Shown piece by piece: positions 1 through 8,227 of a stretch of 14,916 bases of DNA (the first letter of the stretch is position 1; each line of letters begins with the position of its first letter). The notes beneath the pieces are model-generated. The model ran no database searches and was not told the origin of the DNA. It was given only the letters and a program-made list of their open reading frames with translations. Position numbers and translations under genes: made by a program. This DNA comes from Streptococcus sp. (GTDB taxonomy: Bacteria; Bacillota; Bacilli; Lactobacillales; Streptococcaceae): assembly GCA_003521145.1 (NCBI GenBank), contig DOTL01000013.1:1-14916 (forward strand), written 5' to 3'.

Positions 1-48
1 CTAAATCCTTTACTTAAATTATTCGTCTAACTTTTTGGGGTCAGTACA
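1..48 (-). mobile_element. End of an IS3-family (IS150/IS861-like) insertion sequence, cut by the window edge
   Basis: Read on the minus strand from 48 downward, the sequence begins TGTACTGACCCC and continues through an A-run to GTTAGAC at about 25. This matches the terminal inverted repeat I recall for streptococcal IS861-type elements (IS3 family, IS150 group), which start with TG. After the repeat comes an AT-rich stretch and AAAGGA at about 6-11, placed like a ribosome-binding site for an orfA that would lie just outside the window. If so, this is the left (5') end and the element is co-oriented with dltD, whose stop codon is 42 bp away. Only one end is visible, so I cannot tell an intact element from a solo remnant. 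The family call rests on memory of the repeat, not on a search. Confidence 0.7.
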
Positions 49-90
49 CTAAAGCCTTTTTGTTATATCCTGAATTTTTATTAAGTAACT

Positions 91-1359
91 CTACTTAAAC
101 TGACTAGGAGTACCTGTATAACCTCCCCAATCCTTACTATAAAAGCGGTCGTTCAAGCTATAGCTAGGTGCAGGTGTTGGATTACTTACAAATGGATCAA
201 CAGCCTTGTCAAAAGCTACCCAACCCTTCCATCCCATATGAATGGTGTCTTGCATAAAGTAAGGTTGATCTCCCTCTTTTGAGAAGTCTGCAATATTGGT
301 AAAGCCTTGACTTTCCAATTGATAACGAATTTTAGAAACCGTAGCATCATACATTTCTTGACTAAGTCTCGTATAAGCCATCCACTTGCTATTAACAGGT
401 GGGATGACAAAAACGACATTAGTATTTGACTTAGCAAATTGATTTAGCACTAACTGTAGGTCACCGTATTCTTGTGAAACTTCATAAGAAAGATTTTTCT
501 GGAAACCTTTAAGTTTACCAATCTTCTTAGACAGACGTTTCTTATAGAAACGGTCATCGATACCAAAGTCGTTTGATTTGGTATGGGCTTCTGCATCTCT
601 TACAGCAACCTGATCAAGTGCCTCGTAAGAAAGTTGGTCTGGCAACTCTTTAAGATAAGGAAGAACTTTCTTGTCGTAATTTGCATTATTTGATGCTGCT
701 AAAGGACTGAACAAGGCATCTTCTCGCTTATCAAGCTCTGCCATAAATTGAATATAAGTCTTATCAGGAGAATTTAAATCTTGCCCCTTAGCCACTTTAG
801 AAAGTTGAGATTTCATAGTAATCTCAGGCTTCAGCTCTAAGATACGTTGAGCTACATACTGTGAATTTGCATCCGTCTGATTTTGACTTAAGAAACGACT
901 AAGTTGGTCGTTATTGTAGAACTGCTGAAAGACCGCAGAATTATACCCCTTTTTAGTGAACCATTGTGGAGATAAAAAATAAACTGCTGTACCATTTTGC
1001 AATTCGGGAAGCATTTGTTGCATTCCCAAATATTGGTTTAGAGAGGCAGCACCACGTTGTCCAATAAAGTATGGTCGATAGTTACGGTCGTACTTTTCAG
1101 CTAAAACAGCTGGATGAAGGGCATCAAAACGCAACCACTCACTTGACCCAAAGAAAGGGACAAATCGATGTTTCTTATCTGAAAGAGCTGTAGTTTTGTT
1201 CATCCAACTCTTAAAATTTTCATTTGTCAGTGTTACTGCACTACGTTTTTCAGCTTCATAACTATGTTTTCTGCCTTGTGGGTAGGTACATATAACTACA
1301 ACTACCAAAACCAAGGCACAAATTACTGGGCCAAAAATTTGCCATAAATGCTTAAGCAT
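91..1359 (-). CDS. dltD: DltD, teichoic acid D-alanyl transfer protein
   Basis: This is the last enzyme of the D-alanylation pathway: a membrane-anchored, extracellular SGNH-like protein thought to carry D-alanine to lipoteichoic acid after DltB. The product is 422 residues, normal for the family. One N-terminal hydrophobic segment (about 8-26) is followed by a positively charged stretch, leaving the bulk of the protein outside the cell. The nucleophile region FFGSSEW (69-75, Ser72/Ser73) and a C-terminal DTIHMGW with Asp371 and His374 fit the family's Ser-Asp-His triad. The ATG at 1357-1359 overlaps the end of dltC by 8 bp and has GGAG seven bases upstream, which supports this start and translational coupling. 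No good terminator follows the stop before the IS end. Confidence 0.96.
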   Translation of the reverse strand: MLKHLWQIFGPVICALVLVVVVICTYPQGRKHSYEAEKRSAVTLTNENFKSWMNKTTALSDKKHRFVPFFGSSEWLRFDALHPAVLAEKYDRNYRPYFIGQRGAASLNQYLGMQQMLPELQNGTAVYFLSPQWFTKKGYNSAVFQQFYNNDQLSRFLSQNQTDANSQYVAQRILELKPEITMKSQLSKVAKGQDLNSPDKTYIQFMAELDKREDALFSPLAASNNANYDKKVLPYLKELPDQLSYEALDQVAVRDAEAHTKSNDFGIDDRFYKKRLSKKIGKLKGFQKNLSYEVSQEYGDLQLVLNQFAKSNTNVVFVIPPVNSKWMAYTRLSQEMYDATVSKIRYQLESQGFTNIADFSKEGDQPYFMQDTIHMGWKGWVAFDKAVDPFVSNPTPAPSYSLNDRFYSKDWGGYTGTPSQFK

Positions 1360-1591
1360 TGCGAAGCTCCATTACCCCTTCAACAATCTTATTAGCTGTG
1401 TTCCAGTCATCACGACCAAATTCTGAAACTGGTACACGAATATCGAAACGTGATTCCAATTCAACGATTAGCTCAACTGTTCCCATTGAATCGAGAACAC
1501 CAGCATCGAAAAGGTCTTCATCCATCATGTCTGAAACATCTTCCATGAAGAGTTCATCAATAATTTCAATAACTTCTGATTTTACATCCAT
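1352..1591 (-). CDS. dltC: DltC, D-alanyl carrier protein
   Basis: A 79-residue acidic acyl-carrier-type protein. It is modified with 4'-phosphopantetheine, receives D-alanine as a thioester from DltA on the cytoplasmic side, and hands it to the DltB-dependent membrane step. The attachment serine is Ser35 in the motif GVLDSMGTVEL (31-41), which is typical of DltC. Length and charge are normal. The gene follows dltB after 17 bp, with AAAGGA as ribosome-binding site, and its last bases overlap the start of dltD. Confidence 0.97.
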   Translation of the reverse strand: MDVKSEVIEIIDELFMEDVSDMMDEDLFDAGVLDSMGTVELIVELESRFDIRVPVSEFGRDDWNTANKIVEGVMELRNA

Positions 1592-1608
1592 TTTTATAAT
1601 TCCTTTAC

Positions 1609-2856
1609 TTATTTTTTAGCGAACCAGAGGTCATTCAAGAATCCAGAGAAAATCAAGAATGACAGCATAACAGTATTAAATGTAATAAAGATTCCCAAAG
1701 CCTTCGTCCATCTATTTTCAGGAAGTGGCTCAAGACCAGCTTTCTTACGCTCTTTATTAATGGTCTTCTTCTTACGTAGCCAGGCATCATTAATTCCTAG
1801 ACCAATACCATGGAAAATACCATAAGCAATATAGTACCAAGTGACTCCATGCCAGAATCCCATAACCATCATATTAATGACATAGGCCACATTTGATGTC
1901 GTGTTACGGTTTCTGAAAACCTTGTTACGCATCAAAACCACAACCAAACGCATAAAGATAAAGTCACGGAACCAGAAAGACAAGCTCATATGCCAACGAT
2001 TCCAAAATTCTTTCAAGTCTCGTGAGATGAAAGGTTTGTCAAAGTTGATTGGACTCTTAATTCCCATAAGGTTTGATGCTGCCAAGGCAAACATCGAGTA
2101 GCCCGCAAAGTCAAAGAAGAGATCAAAACCGAAAACATACATGACACCAAGTGTTGGTAAATTAAAGATACCACCCTGAGCCAAAGCTTGTGCTTTCAGT
2201 GAAGGCAAGAGCATACTTCCGAAAATCTGAGCCAAAACAAACTTATAGAGGAAACCAAGCATGATATATTTTACAACTTGCTCCAACATATTCATCAGCT
2301 CGTCTCGCTCAGGAATCGTTTGGTAATCTTCGTTAAAGCGTTTGAAGCGATCAATAGGACCACTCGTAAAGGTGGGCATAAAGAGCATGAATCGGAGGAA
2401 TTCTCCAAGTGTAAACTCTTTAAGGACACCATCCCGCATCTCGATAATCATACCAACTGATCTGAAGGTCAAGTAAGAAATACCAAGAAAGTTTAAGAGC
2501 GACTGAGTACCATTTATCGCAGGCTCTACCTTAACAAAAATCAAGGGAAGGACTACAAGAAATGAATGTAAATAGAAAACCCATTTATTGTCCTTTTGAC
2601 TGCGGTAATGCTTGTAGGAATAAACCCAGATGATTTGCCAAACGATATAGAAGAGTAGGGCTAGTAATTGGCTAGCATGTGTTCCTGTCAGAGCAAGAAC
2701 AATAAAGGCTATACTGACCAAACACTCATAAATCGCAAAACGCTTTTTAAAGAAGAGACCCACAAAGATTGGCAATAGAGCTAATCCAAGATAGATAAAA
2801 TAGAAGGGGTTACCGTAGGCCTCTAAATGGGGGAGTTGTTTCAAGAAGTCAATCAT
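1609..2856 (-). CDS. dltB: DltB, membrane-bound O-acyltransferase for D-alanine transfer
   Basis: A 415-residue polytopic MBOAT-family protein that passes the D-alanyl group from DltC-phosphopantetheine across the membrane toward teichoic acid. Many hydrophobic segments are visible from residue 14 to the C-terminus. The conserved MBOAT histidines are present: His289 in FWNRWHMSLSFW (284-295) and His336 in GFWHGVTWYY (333-342). These positions are the same as those I recall for the structurally solved S. thermophilus DltB, which supports both the function and a salivarius-group host. The start ATG overlaps the dltA stop as ATGA, which implies coupled translation. Confidence 0.97.
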   Translation of the reverse strand: MIDFLKQLPHLEAYGNPFYFIYLGLALLPIFVGLFFKKRFAIYECLVSIAFIVLALTGTHASQLLALLFYIVWQIIWVYSYKHYRSQKDNKWVFYLHSFLVVLPLIFVKVEPAINGTQSLLNFLGISYLTFRSVGMIIEMRDGVLKEFTLGEFLRFMLFMPTFTSGPIDRFKRFNEDYQTIPERDELMNMLEQVVKYIMLGFLYKFVLAQIFGSMLLPSLKAQALAQGGIFNLPTLGVMYVFGFDLFFDFAGYSMFALAASNLMGIKSPINFDKPFISRDLKEFWNRWHMSLSFWFRDFIFMRLVVVLMRNKVFRNRNTTSNVAYVINMMVMGFWHGVTWYYIAYGIFHGIGLGINDAWLRKKKTINKERKKAGLEPLPENRWTKALGIFITFNTVMLSFLIFSGFLNDLWFAKK

Positions 2857-4403
2857 CGGTTGTTAACCTCACTGATAAGACCCTTGATATCGATTTTTCC
2901 ATTTGGTGTTAAAGGCAAGCTTTCACGATAGAGGAACTTGGTTGGCATCATGTAAGACATCATGATATCTTTCAAGTCAGCCTTGATAGCCTTAGTAATA
3001 TCGATATCACGTTCAAACTGCTCACGAACAGTATCCTTAAGAATCACATAAGCCAAGAGGTTCTGAACCTTATAGTCTTTATTGTAACGTGGCACAGCTA
3101 CTGCTGAATCAATATACTTAGACTTATTAAGGTTTTGTGAAACATCCTCTAGCTCAATACGGAAACCATTAAATTTAATCTGGAAGTCCATACGACCACC
3201 GTAAAGAAGGAGACCTTCGTCAGTCATCGTTCCTACATCACCAGTATGGTAGGCAGGTAGACCATTAAACTCAAAGAAGGCTTCAGCAGTCTTTTCAGGA
3301 TTGTTCATATAGCCTTTTGAAACTGCTGGTCCTGATACGATAATTTCACCCTGTTGACCATTTGGAAGAATACTCCCGTCCTCATCAATAATATAAGTCG
3401 GTGAATCTTCCTTGGTATAACCAATCGGCAAACGCTTAAGGTTAGCTAGCATCTCATCAGTTACTGCTACAGCCGATAAGGCCACTGTTGCCTCAGTTGG
3501 TCCGTAGGCATTGATAATACGTGCCTCTGGGAAACGTTGGCGAAGCTTTTGAGCAGTCTTGACAGTCAACTCTTCTCCATCAAAATAGAAATGCGTAATT
3601 TCTGGCATCTTCTCTGCATTGAAGTCTTCAGACAACATTGCCATATCTGCAAATGACGGTGTTGATGTCCAAATAGCAATTGGAAGTGAAAAGATCGTTT
3701 CAAAGAGCTTCTTGAAGTCCTGTGTAATGGCCGAAGGAAGCGCATAGAGTGTTCCTCCAAGTGCCAATGTAGGTGCCCAGTACATTACTGATAGGTCAAA
3801 TGAATAAGGCGGTTGAGCCAGCATTTGTGGACGTTTGGGAGTTGCAAATTCCTTGTCCGTAATCATCCAGTTAGTGAAACTAAGGAGATTATTGTGTGAA
3901 ATTTGTACCCCTTTAGGCTTACCTGTAGTTCCTGATGTAAAGATGATGTAATAAGTATCATTCCCCTTAACAGGTTGAGTCACTTCGTAGCTAGTCTTAC
4001 TTTCAAAAGCTGTCTTCACCTGGTCCAATGTCAAGATTGGCGCTTTGACATCCTCAAGTGGGAGGTCATTAATAGCAATAATCAGACTAGGCTCTGCTAC
4101 TTCAACGATAGCCGTCACGCGCTCAAGAGCTGAGTGACTATCAATTGGAACATAAGCGTGACCAGATTTAGTCAAAGCTACAAAAGTTGCCAACATTTCA
4201 TACTCTTGACCACCATAAACCACAACAGGTGATTTTTCTGGAATATCAAGACTATCAATTTTGGCAGCTAGGCTATCCGAATCAGTTTTTAAGTCACCGT
4301 AAGTGTGAACTTCCCCTAAAATATTGTAAACAGGAAAGTCAGGTTGTGATTGAGCAAACTCCTCAATCGTTTCAATCATATCTTTAATTTTTTTATTCGT
4401 CAT
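2853..4403 (-). CDS. dltA: DltA, D-alanine--[D-alanyl carrier protein] ligase
   Basis: A cytoplasmic adenylation enzyme. It activates D-alanine with ATP to D-alanyl-AMP and loads it onto the phosphopantetheine of DltC. At 516 residues it has the usual adenylate-forming motifs: the phosphate-binding loop TSGTTGKPKG (156-165), FYFDGEEL (272-279), YGPTEATV (300-307), YHTGD (385-389), and the C-terminal catalytic lysine in PNGK (Lys503). The length is close to other streptococcal DltA proteins. The start at 4403 has AGGAAG four bases upstream and lies 8 bp after the dltX stop. Its end overlaps dltB by 4 bp, so dltXABCD looks like one tightly coupled operon. Confidence 0.97.
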   Translation of the reverse strand: MTNKKIKDMIETIEEFAQSQPDFPVYNILGEVHTYGDLKTDSDSLAAKIDSLDIPEKSPVVVYGGQEYEMLATFVALTKSGHAYVPIDSHSALERVTAIVEVAEPSLIIAINDLPLEDVKAPILTLDQVKTAFESKTSYEVTQPVKGNDTYYIIFTSGTTGKPKGVQISHNNLLSFTNWMITDKEFATPKRPQMLAQPPYSFDLSVMYWAPTLALGGTLYALPSAITQDFKKLFETIFSLPIAIWTSTPSFADMAMLSEDFNAEKMPEITHFYFDGEELTVKTAQKLRQRFPEARIINAYGPTEATVALSAVAVTDEMLANLKRLPIGYTKEDSPTYIIDEDGSILPNGQQGEIIVSGPAVSKGYMNNPEKTAEAFFEFNGLPAYHTGDVGTMTDEGLLLYGGRMDFQIKFNGFRIELEDVSQNLNKSKYIDSAVAVPRYNKDYKVQNLLAYVILKDTVREQFERDIDITKAIKADLKDIMMSYMMPTKFLYRESLPLTPNGKIDIKGLISEVNNR

Positions 4404-4411
4404 TATTCTTC

Positions 4412-4543
4412 CTAAAATTCGTTATAGATAAAATTACCTTGACCTTGTCCTAGGTAATTGTAGAGATAAATTAGGGCCATAAAAATGGCGAAATAAAGCA
4501 AGGTTTGTCCTAAAAATACTAGGACGTTTTTGTGTTTTAACAT
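4412..4543 (-). CDS. dltX: DltX, small membrane peptide of the D-alanylation operon
   Basis: A 43-residue ORF directly before dltA. It has a basic N-terminus (MLKHKN), one membrane-spanning segment (about residues 7-29) and the C-terminal signature LGQGQGNFIYNEF. The F-I-Y-N-E-F ending is the hallmark of DltX, a small protein required for D-alanylation in several Firmicutes and proposed to act with DltB/DltD. The start is uncertain. The ATG at 4541-4543 has AAAAGG only 14 bases upstream. An in-frame ATG at 4574-4576 would give 54 residues with a lysine-rich extension, but has no spaced ribosome-binding site and would sit at or before the likely transcription start. I chose the shorter form. 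The stop codon overlaps the dltA ribosome-binding site. Confidence 0.9.
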   Translation of the reverse strand: MLKHKNVLVFLGQTLLYFAIFMALIYLYNYLGQGQGNFIYNEF

Positions 4544-4583
4544 TCTAATTTTCGATACCTTTTTTTTATATAACATCCACTTT

Positions 4584-4612
4584 AGTTTACCATCTTATCG
4601 ACATTTTTCCAA
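4584..4612 (-). promoter_or_regulatory. Candidate sigma-A promoter for the dlt operon
   Basis: On the minus strand, TTGGAA (4607-4612) and TAAACT (4584-4589) are separated by exactly 17 bases. Each matches its consensus hexamer at 4 of 6 positions. The pair lies in the only gene-free stretch between the ABC operon terminator and dltX, so a dlt promoter is expected here. The match is weak in this AT-rich DNA, and I see no TTTAAG direct repeat of the pneumococcal CiaR type. Confidence 0.4.
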
Positions 4613-4688
4613 TTAAAAAGAAAAAATAACTAAATTTCATTTCTTTTTCATCAATAGGTTTTAGTGATAAATGGTTAGCTAAAATGAT

Positions 4689-4715
4689 AAAAAAACAGAG
4701 CCTAAAAGCTCTGTT
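4689..4715 (-). terminator. Rho-independent terminator of the ABC-transporter operon
   Basis: The two arms AACAGAGC and GCTCTGTT (4708-4715 and 4694-4701) form a perfect 8-bp stem with a 6-base loop. Read on the minus strand, the stem is followed by a T-run, positions 4695 down to 4689. It starts 4 bp after the stop codon of the second ABC gene. This separates the long upstream gene chain from the dlt operon. Confidence 0.92.
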
Positions 4716-4719
4716 GGAT

Positions 4720-6468
4720 TTAACTATTTTGTGTCTTTTGAGCTGTCTGCATTTGGTAGTACATTCCCTTAGCTTGCATCAGTTGTTCATGGGTTCCATG
4801 TTCAACGATATCCCCTTTATTCATGACCAAAATAAGGTCCGCATTCTCGATAGTAGACAATCGATGGGCAATGATGAAACTTGTTCGACCTTTCATTAAT
4901 TTAGCGAAGGCCTCTTGAATGAGGAGCTCTGTACGGGTATCGATACTAGAAGTGGCTTCATCCAAGATTAAGATTTTAGGCACATTGACAAATATGCGAG
5001 CAATGGTCAAAAGTTGACGTTGTCCCTGAGAAAGGGATTGGCCCGCATCATTCAAGTAGGTGTCATAACCTTGAGGCAACTGCTGAATAAAGAAATCTGT
5101 GTTGGCAGCCTTGGCCGCTGCTATGACTTCTTCACGACTGGCTTCTGGATTTCCATAGGCAATATTATCATGAATAGTACCGACCTCAAGCCAAGTTTCC
5201 TGCAAAACCATCCCAATCTGTTTACGAAGACTCTCACGGGTATAATCTGTAATAGGTCTACCGTCCAGTAGAATGTTTCCCTTGTCCAAATCATAGAAAC
5301 GCATAAGCAAGTTAATCAGGGTAGATTTTCCCGCTCCTGTAGGACCAACAATGGCAACAGTACTTGCAGCAGGTATATCGATGCTCAAATCCTTGATAAG
5401 AGGTTTATTAGGCAAATAACCAAATTGAACATGATCAAATTTAAAACTTCCTTGCACATCCGCTTCTTCCAAAACCACATTGCCTGTTTCTGTTATTTCC
5501 TCTTCATCCAATATCATATAAAGGCGATCAGCACAGGCTAAAGCACTCTGAAGTTCAGATAGAACAGATGAGATATCATTAAAAGGTTTCGTATACTGGG
5601 TGACATAATTTAGGAAAGTAGTCAAGTGTCCCACTGTAAAAGCGCCACCCGACATGATACGATAGGCCCCAACACCTGCAATGAGAGCATAAATCAGACT
5701 ATTGAAAAAGCGTGTAGCGGGGTTAACTGCTGACGAATAAAAGATAGCGCCTTGTGAATAATCGGCATACTTACCATTGACATCTTTAAAACTCCTAACC
5801 ATCTGGTCTTGAGCATTTAGACTCTGTACTACAGCTTCTTGAGTCAAACTTTCCTCAATCAACTGAGTCTGCATGCCTCGCCATTTGGTTTGATTGCGAT
5901 AAAGTTGATAGCTCTTCTTTGCGATAAAACGTGCCACAAGCATTGATAGAGGCGTCATCACTAGAACTAAGAGCATTATGAACCAGTCCAAACGAGCCAT
6001 GGTGATGATAATGACAAAGATAGTCAAAAGCCCAACGAAAAATTGGTTAAAGACCATGAGAAGTCCGTTGTTCAATTGGTCACTGTCTGTAGTCACACGG
6101 CTAACCATGTCTCCGGTTCCTTGACGATCAAGGTAACTGAGAGGCATTGCATGAATTTTCATAATGACTCGTTCACGCAAACTTTCGCTGTAAGAGTAAA
6201 TCAATCGATTATAAATCAAAGGATTAAGCCACTGGATCGCACTATTAGCTAAGATAACTACAAGCATCTGCCGAATTAAACGTGACATCAAAAGAACGGC
6301 ATTCATCTTAAGAACAGCATCAACTGCATCACCAATTAAGATAGGTAAGTAAACCGTTAAGGCAACTTGAATAATGGTCCCAACAGTTGCTAAGGCAAAG
6401 AGGTAACGCTGACTTAAAATATCTCTACTTAAACGTTTAAGCGTTGATCTATTATTTCTAGCCTTCAT
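4720..6468 (-). CDS. ABC exporter half-transporter, catalytically canonical subunit
   Basis: A type-IV ABC exporter subunit of 582 residues: an N-terminal six-helix membrane domain (about 20-315) and a C-terminal ATPase domain. Motifs are Walker A GPTGAGKST (375-383), signature LSQGQ (479-483, second Gly replaced by Gln), Walker B ILILDE with catalytic Glu504, and the H-loop IIAHR (His535). The reading frame extends 24 codons further upstream into the previous gene. I chose ATG at 6468 because AGGAGG lies six bases before it; this gives an 11-bp overlap with the preceding ABC gene. The two probably form a heterodimer of the LmrCD/BmrCD/PatAB type, exporting drugs, lipids or peptides. The substrate cannot be read from the sequence. 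The gene is last before the terminator. Confidence 0.93.
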   Translation of the reverse strand: MKARNNRSTLKRLSRDILSQRYLFALATVGTIIQVALTVYLPILIGDAVDAVLKMNAVLLMSRLIRQMLVVILANSAIQWLNPLIYNRLIYSYSESLRERVIMKIHAMPLSYLDRQGTGDMVSRVTTDSDQLNNGLLMVFNQFFVGLLTIFVIIITMARLDWFIMLLVLVMTPLSMLVARFIAKKSYQLYRNQTKWRGMQTQLIEESLTQEAVVQSLNAQDQMVRSFKDVNGKYADYSQGAIFYSSAVNPATRFFNSLIYALIAGVGAYRIMSGGAFTVGHLTTFLNYVTQYTKPFNDISSVLSELQSALACADRLYMILDEEEITETGNVVLEEADVQGSFKFDHVQFGYLPNKPLIKDLSIDIPAASTVAIVGPTGAGKSTLINLLMRFYDLDKGNILLDGRPITDYTRESLRKQIGMVLQETWLEVGTIHDNIAYGNPEASREEVIAAAKAANTDFFIQQLPQGYDTYLNDAGQSLSQGQRQLLTIARIFVNVPKILILDEATSSIDTRTELLIQEAFAKLMKGRTSFIIAHRLSTIENADLILVMNKGDIVEHGTHEQLMQAKGMYYQMQTAQKTQNS

Positions 6469-8197
6469 CAGCAACCTCCTTTTGGTGTTGAGAATAATGA
6501 ATGTCTTGAAAGAGTTTATTAGTGTTAAGCAATTCTTCATAATTACCTAAGCCAACTTGATGTCCCTTATCAAGCACCAAAATTTGATCAACAGCTTTTA
6601 AACTATTTGTTCTTTGCGAAATAATAATCAAACTCGTTGATTGAAGATTATCTCTGATGGCCGCTAGTAGGCGACTTTCAGTCAGGTAATCTAGGGCTGA
6701 GGTGGAGTCATCCAAGATCAAGAATGGTGCTGGTCTCATCAGCGCACGCGCAATAGTCAAGCGCTGACGTTGGCCCCCCGAAAAATTACGGCCAAATGAC
6801 TCAACTGGCTCATCTAAACCAAGGTCTTTGTCTTTCACGAAATCAGTAGCCTGAGCCATATCAAGAGCGTGCCACAATTCCTTATCACTTGGTTCGTGGT
6901 CAAGTCCTAAGGACAAGTTTGAACGAATGGTTCCCCTAAATAACTCAGCTTTTTGCGGGACATAGGCAACCCAAGAACGCCACTCTTTAAGATTTTTTGG
7001 TGATTGTTGATTTTTGAAAATAGCTAAAGAACCAATCTGAGGCTGATATAAGTTCATGATTAAGTTTACCAAAGTCGATTTACCCGAACCTATACTACCA
7101 ATAATACCTAACGACTCACCTCTAGCAATCTTTAAATCAATCTCTTGTAGTGACGGTCGACTAGCAGTCGGATAAGTAAAGGTCATGTGATCAATAACAA
7201 GTCCTATTTCCGACTGATCTGGTTTTCTTAGTGTTAAAAGTGCCTCAATATCCTCATCTTGGAGTTCAAAAATAGCTTCTATACGTTTCGCTGAAATAAA
7301 GCTTTGATTCAGATTGGTGAGCATCATGGCCAATTTAAGAAGCTCCGTCAAAATTTGCAAGAGATAATTGACCAGTGCAATCAGCACACCTTGAGTCAGG
7401 AGACCCTCTTGAATTTGCAGATTTCCTTGCCAAAGGACAGCAATCAAGGTCATATTAACAACTAAGAAAGACAAAGGACTAATGAGACTTGCTATCATAC
7501 CTGTTTTGAGTTGCCACATCTTCAGGTCTTTATTGACAGAAGTAAAGTTATTTAATTCACGCTGAGTCTGATCAAAAGCCCGAATAACCCTCATACCTTC
7601 AAGTTGTTGGCACGTTTTGGTAACAACTGACTCATTAATTACTCGAATCTTGGCATATAAAGGATTGACGATGCGACTAGCTAGTACAATAATAAGGGTC
7701 AATACCAAGACCATACCAAGAAACCATAGTGTCAAGCGTGGACTGATTCGGAATGCCATAATAATCGCTCCCGTCACAATAATTGGTGCCCTCAAAAAGA
7801 GCCTCAAAAATTGATTGATCCCCGTTTGTATTTGAAAGGTATCACCAGTCAAACGTGTCACCAAACTTGACGTTCCAATCTCATCCCGCTTTTCCTTTGA
7901 TAAACGCATGATTTTCGCATACAAATCATTAGTCAAACCTCGCACATAGCCAACTGCTGCTCTGGATGAAAAATACTGTGCTGAAATAGCAACGACAACC
8001 CCAATAACGGCAAGTCCAAACAAGAGAAAAATCATCATAAACAGATGATTTTGGTCTTTATTTGGAATAGTTGTGTCGACAATCCCAGCAATCACTAGAG
8101 GGACCAAGAGCTCGAAACTGGCTTCGATTAATTTAAAAACAGGTCCTAGGATACTGTCTTTGATGTATCCTCTAAAGTAAACTAATAATGCTTTCAT
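6458..8197 (-). CDS. ABC exporter half-transporter, degenerate-site subunit
   Basis: Partner of the following gene: 579 residues, with an N-terminal membrane domain (about 10-300) and a C-terminal ATPase domain. Walker A is GSIGSGKST (367-375) and the signature is a canonical FSGGQ (472-476). Walker B reads FLILDD, so the catalytic glutamate is Asp497, and the H-loop reads IISQR, with Gln528 in place of His. These changes are typical of the subunit that supplies the non-hydrolysing site in heterodimeric exporters. The start at 8197 has AGGAAAG four bases upstream. It follows the lysozyme-like gene by 30 bp and overlaps the next ABC gene by 11 bp. The likely role is multidrug, lipid or peptide export; the substrate is unknown. 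Confidence 0.93.
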   Translation of the reverse strand: MKALLVYFRGYIKDSILGPVFKLIEASFELLVPLVIAGIVDTTIPNKDQNHLFMMIFLLFGLAVIGVVVAISAQYFSSRAAVGYVRGLTNDLYAKIMRLSKEKRDEIGTSSLVTRLTGDTFQIQTGINQFLRLFLRAPIIVTGAIIMAFRISPRLTLWFLGMVLVLTLIIVLASRIVNPLYAKIRVINESVVTKTCQQLEGMRVIRAFDQTQRELNNFTSVNKDLKMWQLKTGMIASLISPLSFLVVNMTLIAVLWQGNLQIQEGLLTQGVLIALVNYLLQILTELLKLAMMLTNLNQSFISAKRIEAIFELQDEDIEALLTLRKPDQSEIGLVIDHMTFTYPTASRPSLQEIDLKIARGESLGIIGSIGSGKSTLVNLIMNLYQPQIGSLAIFKNQQSPKNLKEWRSWVAYVPQKAELFRGTIRSNLSLGLDHEPSDKELWHALDMAQATDFVKDKDLGLDEPVESFGRNFSGGQRQRLTIARALMRPAPFLILDDSTSALDYLTESRLLAAIRDNLQSTSLIIISQRTNSLKAVDQILVLDKGHQVGLGNYEELLNTNKLFQDIHYSQHQKEVADEG

Positions 8198-8227
8198 TTG
8201 TCTTTCCTAAGTTTAACGTCCTTACTC

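Noticed and set aside
81..98. Perfect inverted repeat TTAAGTA / TACTTAA overlapping the dltD stop as a possible terminator
   Set aside because: The stem is almost entirely A/T and only 7 bp, and no T-run follows on the minus strand; it is too weak to call.
4544..4688. CiaR-type TTTAAG direct repeats in the dlt promoter region
   Set aside because: Searched by eye on both strands; no pair with the expected spacing is present.
6469..6540. Upstream extension of the second ABC gene by 24 codons
   Set aside because: It would overlap the previous gene by 83 bp and has no ribosome-binding site, while the ATG at 6468 has AGGAGG at ideal spacing.
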